From: Acidovorax sp. NCPPB 4044
GTDB taxonomy: Bacteria > Pseudomonadota > Gammaproteobacteria > Burkholderiales > Burkholderiaceae_C
DNA: 64,000 bases
Direction: 5' to 3'
Assembly (NCBI RefSeq): GCF_028069655.1
Contig: NZ_JAMCOS010000001.1
Coordinates: 92,001-156,000 of the forward strand
Position 1 is the first letter of the stretch; every line of letters starts with the position of its first letter. This document shows positions 17,644 through 27,460 of this stretch, piece by piece. The position numbers were made by a program, and so were the translations under genes. The notes under the pieces were generated by a model. That model was not told the DNA's origin and ran no database searches. It was given only the letters and a program-made list of their open reading frames with translations.

Positions 17644-19251
17644 ATGAAACTGCACAACGCCCGCCTGTCCTTCCGCCTCGCGATCGCCTTCGGTGCGATC
17701 TGCGTCGTAATGTCACTGTCCGCGGCCGTGGGGGTCTGGCGCCTCTCGGAGCTGCAGGACATTGCCGATGACCTGGGCGGCGCGTCGTCCGAGCGGGCGC
17801 TGCTCGCGCGCGAGCTGCATTCCATCGTGGTGCTCAGCTCGGTGCGCGCAGAAACGCTGCTGGAAATCGACAATCCCGCCTACGCGGCGCGCATCGAGGC
17901 CGACCGCAAGCTCACCTCGGCGCGCTCCTCCGAGGTGCGCAAGCGGCTCGAAGCCCTGGCCGAGGACGCCGAATCGAAGCGCATCTTCGAGACCATCGAC
18001 ACCACGGGCAATGCCTTCCGGGCCGCGCGCGACGACCTCGTCAAGCGCCGCAAGGCCGGCGAGGTCCTCCCGCCCGAAGCCGTGGGCAAGCTGCTGCGGC
18101 CTGCGGCCGACCGCTACGCCGCTGCGGTGGACGAACTGGCGGAGTACCAGCGCAAGCGCGTCATCCAGGCGCGTGCGGACGCCGAGGCCAGCGAGCGCCA
18201 GGGCATCGCTCTGCTCGTGGGGGGCTCCCTGCTGGGGCTGCTGCTGAGCCTGGGCTGTGCGCTGCTGCTCTCGCGCTCCATCCTGAAACCGCTGTCCGGC
18301 GCATCGTCGGTGTCGGACCGCATCGCCGAGGGCGACCTCACCTCCGCGGTTCCACCGGCGAGCGAGGGCAACCGCGACGAGGTGAGCGCGCTGCTGGCGC
18401 GCCTGGGAGGCATGCAGCATCGGCTCGCGGGCCTCGTGGTGGGCATGCGACAGGCCAGCGCCTCGGTGGCGGGCGCCAGCGCCGAGATCGCCGCGGGCAA
18501 CTCCGACCTCTCGGCGCGCACCGAGCAGACGGCCTCCAACCTCGAAGAAATCGCCGCCAGCATGGAGGAGCTGATCGCCACCGTGCGCCAGAGCGCCGAC
18601 GCGGCGCAGCAGGCCAGCAGCCTGGCCGGCACCGCGAGCGACGTGGCCCGCCGGGGCCGCGATGCGGTGGAGCGGGTGGTGGGCACGATGGACGGCATCG
18701 CGCAATCGTCCCGCAGGATCGCCGACATCACGAGCGTGATCGACGGCATCGCCTTCCAGACCAACATCCTGGCGCTCAATGCGGCCGTGGAAGCGGCGCG
18801 CGCGGGCGAGCAGGGCCGGGGCTTCGCGGTGGTGGCGGCCGAAGTGCGCAGCCTCGCGCAGCGCTCGGCCACGGCCGCCAAGGAAATCGGCGCGCTGATC
18901 GGCGACAGCGTGCGCAAGGTGGACGAAGGCACGCAGCAGGTGAATGCCGCCGGCGGCACGATGGGCGAGATCGTCGGGTCGGTGGAACAGGTGGCGACCA
19001 TCATCGGAGAGATCAGCACCGCCGCGCGCGAGCAGAGCACGGGGCTGGGCCAGGTCGGCGAGGCGGTGAGCCAGCTCGACCAGATGACGCAGCAGAACGC
19101 CGCGCTGGTGGAGGAGTCGTCCGCCGCGGCGCAGGGCCTGCGCATGCAGGCGCAGCAACTGGCCGATCTGGTGGCGGCCTTCCGCCTGCCGGAAGGGGCT
19201 GCTGGCGGTGCCGCCCTGCCGAGCGCTGCAGGCGTGGCGCGGCTGCGCTGA
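17644..19251 (+). CDS. Methyl-accepting chemotaxis protein
   Basis: A 535-residue inner-membrane chemoreceptor. There is a membrane segment at about residues 12-33, a periplasmic helical domain of four-helix-bundle type to about 180, and a second membrane segment (about 183-205). HAMP follows, then the signalling coiled coil with the hairpin tip [20 protein letters not shown]. The C-terminus ends without a CheR/CheB docking pentapeptide. A textbook sigma-28 promoter lies upstream, so expression should follow the flagellar regulon. A 99-base block over the tip is almost identical to the receptor gene at 34410. Confidence 0.95.
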   Translation: MKLHNARLSFRLAIAFGAICVVMSLSAAVGVWRLSELQDIADDLGGASSERALLARELHSIVVLSSVRAETLLEIDNPAYAARIEADRKLTSARSSEVRKRLEALAEDAESKRIFETIDTTGNAFRAARDDLVKRRKAGEVLPPEAVGKLLRPAADRYAAAVDELAEYQRKRVIQARADAEASERQGIALLVGGSLLGLLLSLGCALLLSRSILKPLSGASSVSDRIAEGDLTSAVPPASEGNRDEVSALLARLGGMQHRLAGLVVGMRQASASVAGASAEIAAGNSDLSARTEQTASNLEEIAASMEELIATVRQSADAAQQASSLAGTASDVARRGRDAVERVVGTMDGIAQSSRRIADITSVIDGIAFQTNILALNAAVEAARAGEQGRGFAVVAAEVRSLAQRSATAAKEIGALIGDSVRKVDEGTQQVNAAGGTMGEIVGSVEQVATIIGEISTAAREQSTGLGQVGEAVSQLDQMTQQNAALVEESSAAAQGLRMQAQQLADLVAAFRLPEGAAGGAALPSAAGVARLR

Positions 19252-19396
19252 CACGGTTGGTTTTGCGGCCCGCCGGGCCGGCCCCGTTTCCTGCGCCGTT
19301 CACACAACGCGGCCTTTTCTTTACACGCCGGAAGTCAACAGTGCGCGGGGGCGCGCGCGTTCAGCAAGCACCCTCGACTCTGCTTGGAGCTTCCCG

Positions 19397-19786
19397 ATGC
19401 TTTTTCTCTCCCGCGATCGCAAACCTTCGCCCCGGGCCCCTGTGCGCGCCACGGCCCTGCGGTGGGGCCTGGGCCTCGCCGCCGCGGCCGCCCTCTCGGG
19501 CTGCGTGGTCGCACCGCCCGCGCGGCAGGTGGTGGTGGAGCAGCAGGGCCCCGTGGTGGTCGCGCCCATGGCGCCCCCGGCCCCCTATGTGGAAACCGTG
19601 ACCGTCGCTCCCTCGCCGGTGCATGTTTGGGTGGGCGGTTTCTGGGAGTGGGGCGGTGGCCGCTACGCCTGGCGCCCTGGCCACTGGGCCGCGCCGCCCC
19701 GCGCGGGCTGGGCCTGGGTACCGCACCACTGGGAGCCGGGCCCGGGCGGCTGGCGCATGCGGCCCGGCCACTGGGCGCCGCGCTGA
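19397..19786 (+). CDS. YXWGXW repeat-containing lipoprotein
   Basis: A 129-residue small envelope protein with a lipobox (LSGC near residue 34 of the signal region). Aromatic repeats follow: VWVGGFWEWGGGRYAWRPGHW, then WVPHHWEPGPGGW and MRPGHW, the YXWGXW family pattern. GGAG lies before the ATG at 19397. The promoter could not be assigned. Function unknown; such proteins are thought to be surface or periplasmic. Confidence 0.8.
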   Translation: MLFLSRDRKPSPRAPVRATALRWGLGLAAAAALSGCVVAPPARQVVVEQQGPVVVAPMAPPAPYVETVTVAPSPVHVWVGGFWEWGGGRYAWRPGHWAAPPRAGWAWVPHHWEPGPGGWRMRPGHWAPR

Positions 19787-19838
19787 CGCCGTGCTGCCTG
19801 CCAGCCACCCCTTGCAGGGCGAATGGCGGGCCCGCGCC

Positions 19839-21566
19839 TCACTTCAGGAGCGCACGGGCGACGGCTTCGCCCACCTTGATGCCGTCCACGCCGGCCGACA
19901 GGATGCCGCCCGCGTAGCTCGCGCCTTCGCCCGCGGGGTAGAGGCCGGCGGTGTTGAGGCTCTGGAAATCCTCGCCCCGACCGATCTTGAGCGGTGACGA
20001 GGTGCGCGTCTCCACGCCCGTCAGCACCGCGTCGTGGCGGTCGAAGCCCTGGATCTTGCGGCCGAAGGCCGGCAAGGCTTCGCGCAGCGCCGCGATGGCG
20101 TAGTCGGGCAGGGCGGCCGCCAGGTCGGTGGGCGTGACGCCGGGCCGGTATGAGGGCTCGACCTCGCCGAACCCTTTCGATGCGCGCCCCGCGATGAAGT
20201 CGCCCACCAGCTGACCGGGCGCGTTGTAGTTGCCGCCGCCCAGCGCATAGGCGCCTGATTCGAGCTGCCGCTGCAGCACGATGCCGGCCAGCGGATGGGC
20301 CGTGCCGGCCGGCAGCGATTCGGCGCCGTGGGTGGCGCCCAGCGCGGCCTCGAAGGCGGCCGGGTCGGTGGGGTAGTCGCGCGGGTCGATGCCCACCACC
20401 ATGCCCGCGTTGGCGTTGCGCTCGTTGCGCGAATACTGGCTCATGCCGTTCGTCACCACGCGGCCGGGCTCGCTGGTGGCGGCCACCACGGTGCCGCCCG
20501 GGCACATGCAGAAGCTGTACACCGCGCGCCCGTTGCTCGCGTGGTGCACCAGCTTGTAGTCGGCCGCGCCCAGCAGCGGGTGGCCCGCATGCCGGCCCCA
20601 GCGGGCGCGGTCGATCAGCCCCTGCGGGTGCTCGATGCGAAAGCCCACCGAGAAAGGCTTGGATTCCATGTGGACGCCGCGCGCGTACAGCATCGCGAAG
20701 GTGTCGCGCGCACTGTGGCCCAGCGCGATCACGGCCTGCGAGGCGGCGAGGTCGTGCTCCTGCCCCGTGGCCTGGTCGAGCACGCGCAGCCCCCGCAGGT
20801 GCCGGCGGCCGGCGGCGTCTTGCTCGACCGCCACATCGACCACGCGCTGGCCGAAGCGCACCTCGCCGCCCAGGGCGATGATCTGCTCGCGCAGCGTCTC
20901 CACCACCTTCACGAGCTTGAAGGTGCCGATGTGGGGGTGCGCGGCGTAGAGGATCTCGGCCGGCGCGCCGGCCTGCACGAACTCTTCCATCACCTTGCGG
21001 CCCAGGTGGCGCGGGTCCTTGATCTGGCTGTAGAGCTTGCCGTCGCTGAACGTGCCGGCCCCGCCTTCGCCGAACTGCACGTTCGATTCCGCGTGCAGTT
21101 CGCGGCGGCGCCACAGGCCCCAGGTGTCCTGGGTGCGCTCGCGCACCGCCCGGCCGCGCTCCAGCACGATGGGGCGCAGCCCCATCTGCGCGAGCACCAG
21201 CGCGGCAAAGATGCCGCAGGGCCCGAAGCCCACCACCACCGGGCGCTCGGAGAGGCCGGCAGGCGCCTGGCCGACCGGCTTCCAGGCCATGTCGGGCGTG
21301 GGCAGGATGTGCGGGTGGCCGGCATGCCGGGCCAGCAGCGCGGCCGCCTGTGCGGCGTCGTGCAGGTCGAGATCGACGATGTAGACGGCCAGCAGTTCGG
21401 CCTTGCGCGCGTCGAAACTGCGCTTGAACACCTGGAGCCGGGCGATGTCGCCGGGAGCGATGTCCAGGATGCGCGCGGCGGCGGCGCGCAGGGCGGGTTC
21501 GGGGTGCTGTGCGCCGTCGGCCGGCAGGGTGGCCAGCGGCAGCTTGATTTCGGAGAGGCGGATCAT
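19839..21566 (-). CDS. FAD-dependent dehydrogenase (COG2509-like)
   Basis: A 575-residue flavoprotein. An N-terminal extension of about 95 residues precedes the dinucleotide-binding VVVGFGPCGIFAALVLAQMG. Other segments are FGEGGAGTFSDGKLYSQIKD, CMCPGGTVVAATSEPG, and the C-terminal FAD-contact YPAGEGASYAGGILSAGVDG. The layout matches a family of large uncharacterised FAD dehydrogenases. I start it at the ATG at 21566, because residues further upstream look unrelated to the family. A dispersed palindromic repeat lies between it and the next gene upstream. Substrate unknown. Confidence 0.85.
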   Translation of the reverse strand: MIRLSEIKLPLATLPADGAQHPEPALRAAAARILDIAPGDIARLQVFKRSFDARKAELLAVYIVDLDLHDAAQAAALLARHAGHPHILPTPDMAWKPVGQAPAGLSERPVVVGFGPCGIFAALVLAQMGLRPIVLERGRAVRERTQDTWGLWRRRELHAESNVQFGEGGAGTFSDGKLYSQIKDPRHLGRKVMEEFVQAGAPAEILYAAHPHIGTFKLVKVVETLREQIIALGGEVRFGQRVVDVAVEQDAAGRRHLRGLRVLDQATGQEHDLAASQAVIALGHSARDTFAMLYARGVHMESKPFSVGFRIEHPQGLIDRARWGRHAGHPLLGAADYKLVHHASNGRAVYSFCMCPGGTVVAATSEPGRVVTNGMSQYSRNERNANAGMVVGIDPRDYPTDPAAFEAALGATHGAESLPAGTAHPLAGIVLQRQLESGAYALGGGNYNAPGQLVGDFIAGRASKGFGEVEPSYRPGVTPTDLAAALPDYAIAALREALPAFGRKIQGFDRHDAVLTGVETRTSSPLKIGRGEDFQSLNTAGLYPAGEGASYAGGILSAGVDGIKVGEAVARALLK

Positions 21567-21670
21567 GGGGTGTGCGGCCCGTGTCGATCGGGCGGTGCGG
21601 GAAAACGGCCGCGATGATACGCCGCAGCCCACCGCGCTGTCACCGCGCATGCCGGTGGCCGCAGGCCTCG

Positions 21671-21718
21671 GTTTGCTATTATTTATATAGCAAACTATTG
21701 AATGGATCCGGCGGCATG
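21671..21718. repeat. Dispersed palindromic repeat, copy 1
   Basis: GTTTGCTATTA (21671-) pairs with TATAGCAAAC (to 21695), followed by TATTGAATGGATCCGGCGGCAT (shown in parts, to 21717). This is the reverse orientation of copies at 27398 and 54559. Its right half encodes the end of the neighbouring gene. AT-rich against a very GC-rich background. Confidence 0.9.
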
Positions 21719-22777
21719 GGGCTGATTTTTATCGGATTCTGCGGGGGCGTCCGCTTCCGGGAGCTGCGCGCCGCGCCCGGCCCATTCGACCGCGCCGAAG
21801 GCCAGCGCCGCCAGCACCAGCGGCGCGAAGAAGTAGAGGGCGCGGTAGGCCAGCACCGCCGCCAGCGCCTGGGAGGCGGGCATGTACGCCGACAGCACGG
21901 CGGTGCCCACGGCCTCCAGCACGCCCAGGCCCGCCGGGATGCGGGAGATCAGCCCGGCCACGGCGCCCAGCAGCACGGTGGCCAGCGCGGCGGCATAGGG
22001 CGGCTGGTAGGCCGTGAGGGCCCACACGGCCGCGCCCATCACCATCCAGTTCACGGACGACACGGCCACCTGCAGCACCGCCACGCGCCAGCCCGGCAGC
22101 GGAAAGTCGTGCCCGCGCCAGGCCAGGGGCTTGCCGCGCCGGAGGGCACAGGCGGCGACGTACGCCACCGTGATGGCCGCCAGCGCGGTGCCGATCCAGC
22201 GCAGCTCTCCGGGGCCCACGTGCCAGCCTTCCGGCAGCCGCGGCGACCAGACCCAGAACACCGCGCCCGCCAGCACGAAGTAGCCCAGCCAGTTGGTGAC
22301 GATGCTTTGCCCGATCACCTGCCCGATCGCACCCACGGACACGCCCTGGCGCGAATAGAGGCGGTAGCGCACGCTCACTCCGCCGATGATCGATCCCAGG
22401 TTCAGGGTGAACGGGTAGGCGATGAGCGTGATGCCCACCGTGCGCCCCACGGACAGGCCGTGCTGCGTGAAATGCCGGCCGAAGAGGTCGAAGGTGCTGT
22501 AGAGCCCGTGGCTCGCCAGCGCCAGGGCGCCGCCCACCGCCAGCGTGGCCGGGGGCAGCGCGAGGAAGGCCTCCCACACGGCGCCCCAGTCCACGGTGCG
22601 CGCCTGCCGCACCAGCAGGCCGATGACGAACACCACGAAGGCGCCGGTGACCAGCGTCATGGCCCAGGGCCACCAGCGCTGCGAGCGCAGCCGTTGCCAG
22701 CGGCTGGGAGGCGCGCCGTCGCCCTGCGGGCGGGTGGGTTCCTCGGTCAGGGCGGGGGCGTGCGAGGCGGAGGGCAT
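21695..22777 (-). CDS. YbhN/UPF0104-type membrane protein (lysylphosphatidylglycerol synthase TM-domain family)
   Basis: A 360-residue integral membrane protein with about eight hydrophobic segments, of the LPG_synthase_TM/YbhN family. Family landmarks are NLGSIIGGVSVRYRLYSRQG and the SRIPAGLGVLEAVG motif. It follows the cardiolipin synthase and endonuclease-like genes with 11 bases in between, an arrangement common for these three. The last seven residues and stop (HAAGSIQ, TAG) lie inside a dispersed repeat, so the original C-terminus may have been replaced when the repeat inserted. Confidence 0.85.
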   Translation of the reverse strand: MPSASHAPALTEEPTRPQGDGAPPSRWQRLRSQRWWPWAMTLVTGAFVVFVIGLLVRQARTVDWGAVWEAFLALPPATLAVGGALALASHGLYSTFDLFGRHFTQHGLSVGRTVGITLIAYPFTLNLGSIIGGVSVRYRLYSRQGVSVGAIGQVIGQSIVTNWLGYFVLAGAVFWVWSPRLPEGWHVGPGELRWIGTALAAITVAYVAACALRRGKPLAWRGHDFPLPGWRVAVLQVAVSSVNWMVMGAAVWALTAYQPPYAAALATVLLGAVAGLISRIPAGLGVLEAVGTAVLSAYMPASQALAAVLAYRALYFFAPLVLAALAFGAVEWAGRGAQLPEADAPAESDKNQPHAAGSIQ

Positions 22778-22788
22778 GGTGGCGGGGC

Positions 22789-24165
22789 TCAGGTGGCGGA
22801 AGGCCAGCGGCCGCTGCCGTCGCCGGGCACGGGGGCGGCACCGGCGGACGCGGCAGTGGCATCGGGCTGCACGAGGGAGATTTCCGGCTCGTGGCGCGGC
22901 AGCCACCCCGCCCAGGCGGGGAACCAGCGCATCAGGTGGAAGAGGCAGTAGCTGCGCAGCAGGCGCAGCCCGTCCCAGCGGCCGGGCGGCGTGGGCTCGA
23001 CCTGCCGGCAGCTATGGTCCATGAGGTGCGACAGGCGCTCGTGCAGCGTGGCGTTGAACGCGCGGTCGCGGATGACCACGTTGGCCTCCAGGTTCAGCGA
23101 CAGGCTGAGCGGGTCGAGGTTGCTCGACCCCACCGTGGACCATTCGCCGTCGACCAGCGCCACCTTGCCGTGCAGCGGGCGGTCGCAGTATTCGTAGATG
23201 CGCACGCCGCCGCGGATGAGGTGGTCGTAGAGCATGCTGGCCGCCGTGCGCACGATCGGCATGTCGGGCTGGCCCTGCAGGATCAGCCGCACCTCGACCC
23301 CGCGGCGTGCGGCGCGGCGCATCTCGCGGATGAAGCGGTAGCCGGGGAAGAAATACGCGTTGGCGATCACCACGCGCTCGCGCGCCGCGCGCAGCGCCAC
23401 GCGGTAGTGGCGCTCGATGTCGTTGGTGTGCGCATGGTTGTCGCGCGTGACGAAGATGGCGTCGGCCGGGCCGGCCGCAGGGAGCTGCGCATCGGCGGCG
23501 CGTGCACCGAACGGCCACCGGCGCCGCGCCGCGCGGGGCGGGGCGGCCTGCCCGGCTTCCGGAGCGGGCGCCGCGGCGGCGTCGGGCGCGGGTTCGGCGG
23601 AGGTCGTCGCCTGCGGGTTCGTGCGGCGGCCCTTGTCGCCCTTGTCGACCACGCTGCGGGCGAAGGCGTGCATCTGCGCCACGATGGGGCCGCGCACTTC
23701 GACGGAATAGTCCTGCTTGGCCTCGGGCCCGAAATCCGCGACGTGGTCGGCCGAGTAGTTGATGCCGCCGATGAAGCCGACCTCGCCATCCACCACCACG
23801 ATCTTGCGGTGCATGCGGCGCAGCACGTTCAGGCGCTGGCCGAAGATGCGCAGGCCGCCCGGATCGAAGATGCGAAAGCGCACGCCCGCCGCCACCAGCG
23901 GGCCGATGAAGGACTCGGAGAGGTCGGGCGAGCCGAAGCCGTCCACGAGCACGTGCACCTCGGCGCCGTTGCGCGCAGCCTTCAGCAGCGCGGCGTGCAG
24001 CCCCTGGCCGATCTTGTCGTCGAACAGGATGAAGGTCTCCAGCAACACCTCGCGCCGCGCGCCGGCGATCGCCTCGAACACGCGGGGGAAGAACGCCTCG
24101 CCGTTCTCCAGCAGGTCGAAGCGGTTGCCCGGCACCCACCGGGAGGAGCGGCGCGCCGGCTTCAC
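22789..24165 (-). CDS. clsB: Cardiolipin synthase, ClsB type
   Basis: A 458-residue phospholipase-D superfamily enzyme making cardiolipin at the inner membrane. Both HKD motifs are present: [16 protein letters not shown] in the first half and [18 protein letters not shown] in the second. Between the halves is an Ala/Pro-rich low-complexity insert of about 50 residues, likely a flexible linker. It starts at GTG (24165), overlapping the stop of the upstream gene by 4 bases. Operon order is endonuclease-like, clsB, YbhN-like, as in E. coli ybhPON. Confidence 0.92.
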   Translation of the reverse strand: MKPARRSSRWVPGNRFDLLENGEAFFPRVFEAIAGARREVLLETFILFDDKIGQGLHAALLKAARNGAEVHVLVDGFGSPDLSESFIGPLVAAGVRFRIFDPGGLRIFGQRLNVLRRMHRKIVVVDGEVGFIGGINYSADHVADFGPEAKQDYSVEVRGPIVAQMHAFARSVVDKGDKGRRTNPQATTSAEPAPDAAAAPAPEAGQAAPPRAARRRWPFGARAADAQLPAAGPADAIFVTRDNHAHTNDIERHYRVALRAARERVVIANAYFFPGYRFIREMRRAARRGVEVRLILQGQPDMPIVRTAASMLYDHLIRGGVRIYEYCDRPLHGKVALVDGEWSTVGSSNLDPLSLSLNLEANVVIRDRAFNATLHERLSHLMDHSCRQVEPTPPGRWDGLRLLRSYCLFHLMRWFPAWAGWLPRHEPEISLVQPDATAASAGAAPVPGDGSGRWPSAT

Positions 24166-24941
24166 AGCGCGATCTCCGCGGCCAGCGGCGCATGGTCCGA
24201 CAGCTTGTGCCAGGGCTTGCGCGGCAGCACCACCGGCGCATGCACGGCCGCATTGCGCACATAGATGCGGTCGAGCGCCAGCAGCGGCATCGAGGCGGGG
24301 AAGGTGCGCACGGCACGGCCGCCCGCATGCACGAACACCTCGTTCAGGCCCGCGCCCTTGCGCAGCACCTCGTGCGCCCGGCCGCGCCAGTCGTTGAAAT
24401 CGCCCGCCACGACCACCGGGTCTTCGGGCGGGAAGGTGCCCACCAGGTCGCACACGCGCCGCAGCTGGCGCTGGCGGTGCGCTTCCTGCAGGCCCAGGTG
24501 CACGCAGATCGCATGCACCTGGCGCGCATGGCCGGGCGGCTGCAGCACGCAATGCAGCATGCCCCGCCGCTCGGGGCCGCTCACGGAGATGTCGTGGTTC
24601 TCGTAGTGGACGATGGGGAACTTGGAGAGCAGCGCATTGCCGTGGTGGCCGCTGTCGTACACGGCGTTGCGGCCGTAGGCGTACTGGCCCCAGATCGTGT
24701 CGGCCAGGAATTCGTAATGGGGCTCCTGGGGGAAGTTGGCGACGCGGTTGGCGTGGCGCTGGTGCGTGCCCAGCACTTCCTGCAGGAAGACCAGGTCGGC
24801 CCCCACGCCGCGCACGGCTTCGCGCAGCTCGTGGAGCATGAAACGGCGGTTGAAGGAGGTGAAGCCCTTGTGCACGTTCACGGTGAGCACCTTGAACGCG
24901 ACGGAGGAGGGTGTTTCTGCGTGAGAAGCCATGGATGCCAT
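24162..24941 (-). CDS. Endonuclease/exonuclease/phosphatase family protein (YbhP-like)
   Basis: A 259-residue member of the metal-dependent EEP fold. The motifs are LTVNVHKGF at the N-terminus, [15 protein letters not shown] and the C-terminal [11 protein letters not shown]. Two ATGs compete (24941 and 24932), neither with a strong ribosome site, so the start is uncertain by three codons. No signal peptide is present. It is first in the operon with clsB and the YbhN-like gene. The substrate may be a phospholipid or nucleic acid; not resolved. Confidence 0.85.
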   Translation of the reverse strand: MASMASHAETPSSVAFKVLTVNVHKGFTSFNRRFMLHELREAVRGVGADLVFLQEVLGTHQRHANRVANFPQEPHYEFLADTIWGQYAYGRNAVYDSGHHGNALLSKFPIVHYENHDISVSGPERRGMLHCVLQPPGHARQVHAICVHLGLQEAHRQRQLRRVCDLVGTFPPEDPVVVAGDFNDWRGRAHEVLRKGAGLNEVFVHAGGRAVRTFPASMPLLALDRIYVRNAAVHAPVVLPRKPWHKLSDHAPLAAEIAL

Positions 24942-25222
24942 CGAAGTAGAGGCACCGCAGGCCAGGGCGGGAGGCCGGCGGCCGCGGCGCAGGGTTCGAA
25001 TCGATTGTTCCGATGGCGACACGGCCGTGCTGTAGGACGGTGGGCCGACCGCTTGTGGAGCGGGCGACGGCCCCGAGAGGGGCGTTTGCCTGCGCCTTGC
25101 ACGCGGCGCACGCACCGGCCCGGCGCTAACCCTTCAGAAGGCCGTGGAGCAGGCCAAGCCCGCAGACGCCGTGGAACGGGCTCCGCCCGGCCACTGGCGC
25201 CTCGGAGAGGGATGCACCCCTG
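24942..25222. other. Intergenic region after cysK with short repeats, no gene seen
   Basis: 281 bases between two minus-strand genes. The part next to cysK (25130-25222) contains GCCGTGGA twice, 23 bases apart, and a small hairpin GGGC-TCC-GCCC. No convincing terminator T-run or open frame with coding character was found. Confidence 0.4.
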
Positions 25223-26140
25223 TCACCCCGGCAGGAAGCCTTCGACCGACAGGTAGCGCTCGCCCGTGTCGTAGTTGAAGCCCAGCACGCGCGCGCCCTG
25301 CGGCAGTTCGGGCAGCTTCTGGGCGATGGCCGCCAGCGTGGCGCCCGACGAGATGCCCACGAGCAGGCCTTCCTCGCGCGCGGCACGGCGGGCGTATTCG
25401 CGTGCCGGCTCGGCATCGACCTGGACCACGCCGTCGAGCAGGCTGGTGTCGAGGTTCTTCGGCACGAAGCCCGCGCCGATGCCCTGGATCGGGTGCGGTG
25501 CGGGCTGGCCGCCGGAGATGACGGGCGAGGCCACGGGCTCCACGGCGAACACCTTGAGCTGGGGAAATTTTTCCTTCAGCACGCGCGCCACGCCGGTGAT
25601 GTGGCCGCCCGTGCCCACGCCGGTGATGAGCGCGTCGAAACCTTCGGGGAAGTCGGCCAGGATCTCCTGCGCGGTGGTGCGCACGTGCACGTCGATGTTG
25701 GCGGGGTTCTCGAACTGCTGCGGCACCCAGGCGCCGGGCGTCTGCGCGGCCAGTTCCTGCGCACGCGCGATGGCGCCTTTCATGCCCTTCTCGCGCGGGG
25801 TCAGGTCGAACTGTGCTCCATAGGCCAGCATGAGGCGGCGGCGTTCGATGCTCATGCTGTCGGGCATCACGAGGATGAGCCGGTAGCCCTTCACCGCGGC
25901 CACCAGGGCCAGGCCGATGCCGGTGTTGCCGGAGGTGGGCTCGATGATCGTGCCGCCGGGCTGCAGCGCGCCGGAGCGCTCCGCGTCCTCGACCATGGAG
26001 AGCGCGATGCGGTCCTTGATGGAGCCACCCGGGTTGCTGCGCTCGGACTTGACCCAGACGTTCGCTCCCGCGCCGAAGAGGCGGTTGATGCGCACGTGCG
26101 GCGTGTTGCCGATGGATTGCAGGATGCTGTCGATTTTCAT
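25223..26140 (-). CDS. cysK: Cysteine synthase (O-acetylserine sulfhydrylase A)
   Basis: A 305-residue PLP enzyme that makes cysteine from O-acetylserine and sulfide. The PLP lysine is in [11 protein letters not shown], the substrate loop is [12 protein letters not shown], and the phosphate-binding loop is [10 protein letters not shown], followed by [12 protein letters not shown] lies 6 bases before the ATG at 26140. Length is close to CysK. It stands alone between rtcA and the envelope cluster and is unlikely to belong to either. Confidence 0.93.
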   Translation of the reverse strand: MKIDSILQSIGNTPHVRINRLFGAGANVWVKSERSNPGGSIKDRIALSMVEDAERSGALQPGGTIIEPTSGNTGIGLALVAAVKGYRLILVMPDSMSIERRRLMLAYGAQFDLTPREKGMKGAIARAQELAAQTPGAWVPQQFENPANIDVHVRTTAQEILADFPEGFDALITGVGTGGHITGVARVLKEKFPQLKVFAVEPVASPVISGGQPAPHPIQGIGAGFVPKNLDTSLLDGVVQVDAEPAREYARRAAREEGLLVGISSGATLAAIAQKLPELPQGARVLGFNYDTGERYLSVEGFLPG

Positions 26141-26245
26141 GGCGTCTCCAGGGTGGGAAAGGGGGTTCCGGCAGGGCCGGGCCGGGGGAGGGACAAAAGG
26201 GAACGGGGCATTTTGGACCACTCCTTCGAACCCGTCCGCATATGG

Positions 26246-27385
26246 TTATGCCGGCGCCGCGCCTTCCGCCGGGGCGATGTCGATGCGCGTTCCGCCGGCC
26301 TGCCCGGTCAGCGCGATGCGCACGGGCAGCCCCTGGGGAATCAGTTCGGCGTGCGTGCGCGTGTGCAGGGTGGCCTGCGTGGCCGTGTAGGCGGCACTGC
26401 GCCCGCTGCGCCAGACGGCCAGCGCGAGCGGCAGCATCCACTGGTCGGCCAGGTGCGGGCCCACCGCGCCGCCGCCTTGCCGGTAGCCGATGACCTCGGT
26501 GGCCAGCGTGTGCGCCACGGCCTCGGCGGAGACGCCGCGCTCGCCCAGCGCGCAGAACACCTCGGTCACCCCGCCGTGCTCCAGCACGGCGAGCAGCGCA
26601 TTGCCGGGCCCTTCGTTCTGCCGCGCGGGTGCCACCCGCAGTTGCCCGGCCGCCAGATCGCCCGACCAGCCGAGGTGGCGGCGCAGCGCCTCCAGTTCGC
26701 GCTGCGCGATCCCGCGCGCCAGCCCCGGCGCCACCGCCTGCGCCCAGGCACCGCGGCAGGGGCCGCGATCGAGCAGGTCGAAAGGCTCCAGCCCCGTGGC
26801 GGCGGGCGTGACGGTGGCCAGCACCTCGCCGCCGCCGGCGGGGTAGAAACCGCGGCGGCGCAGGGTGAGGTCCAGCCCCGCGCCCAGCCGCCGCACCAGC
26901 GGCGCGAAGGCCAGCTCCAGGAAATCGAACGGCGGCGCCATCGGGTTGTGCGTGCCGCCCGTGAGCTGCACGCGGCTCGGCGCCTGCGCCAGCAGCAGCG
27001 CGGGCAGCACGGTCTGCAGCACCAGCAGGCAGCTGCCGGCACCCGAGATCGCGAACCGGTAGTCGCCCGCGCGCACGGCACCGGGCGTGAAATGCAGGGC
27101 GGTCGATCCCGGCTCGGCGCCCTCGGCCTGCGCGCCGCAGACCTCGGCGGCGGCCTGCACGCAGGCGAGGTGCTGGCGCATGAGCCCGGGCTTGGGCCGC
27201 CCGGCACGGATGCGTTCGATCCGCAGCGGGCGCCCCGTCACCATCGAGAGCGCCAGGCCCGTGCGCAGGATCTGCCCGCCGCCTTCGCCGTGCGAGCCGT
27301 CGAGGACCAGGGGCTGCGGAGATTCCACGCGCATGTCCGGGGCGATCGGGTGCGCCGATCGCAGGAATTCTTCTTGTTGTTGCAT
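26246..27385 (-). CDS. rtcA: RNA 3'-terminal phosphate cyclase
   Basis: A 379-residue enzyme that converts RNA 3'-phosphate to a 2',3'-cyclic end via an adenylated His. Visible motifs are GSHGEGGGQILRTGLALS near the N-terminus, LTGGTHNPMAPP in the middle and GPHLADQWMLPLALA with the expected nucleophilic His. GAGG lies about 9 bases before the ATG at 27385. It is the last gene of the RtcR-controlled operon. A dispersed repeat sits between it and rtcB, which could alter transcript stability or coupling. Confidence 0.95.
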   Translation of the reverse strand: MQQQEEFLRSAHPIAPDMRVESPQPLVLDGSHGEGGGQILRTGLALSMVTGRPLRIERIRAGRPKPGLMRQHLACVQAAAEVCGAQAEGAEPGSTALHFTPGAVRAGDYRFAISGAGSCLLVLQTVLPALLLAQAPSRVQLTGGTHNPMAPPFDFLELAFAPLVRRLGAGLDLTLRRRGFYPAGGGEVLATVTPAATGLEPFDLLDRGPCRGAWAQAVAPGLARGIAQRELEALRRHLGWSGDLAAGQLRVAPARQNEGPGNALLAVLEHGGVTEVFCALGERGVSAEAVAHTLATEVIGYRQGGGAVGPHLADQWMLPLALAVWRSGRSAAYTATQATLHTRTHAELIPQGLPVRIALTGQAGGTRIDIAPAEGAAPA

Positions 27386-27397
27386 CAAAATGGCCTC

Positions 27398-27444
27398 ATG
27401 CCGCCGGATTCATTGAAAAGTTTGCTATTAAATATGTAGCAAAC
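27398..27444. repeat. Dispersed palindromic repeat, copy 2
   Basis: ATGCCGCCGGATTCATTGAA then AAGTTTGCTATTAAATATGTAGCAAAC in parts. The second part is an inverted repeat (GTTTGCTA... TAGCAAAC). It lies within the operon between rtcB and rtcA. Confidence 0.9.
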
Positions 27445-27460
27445 ACACGGGTGGCGCGTT

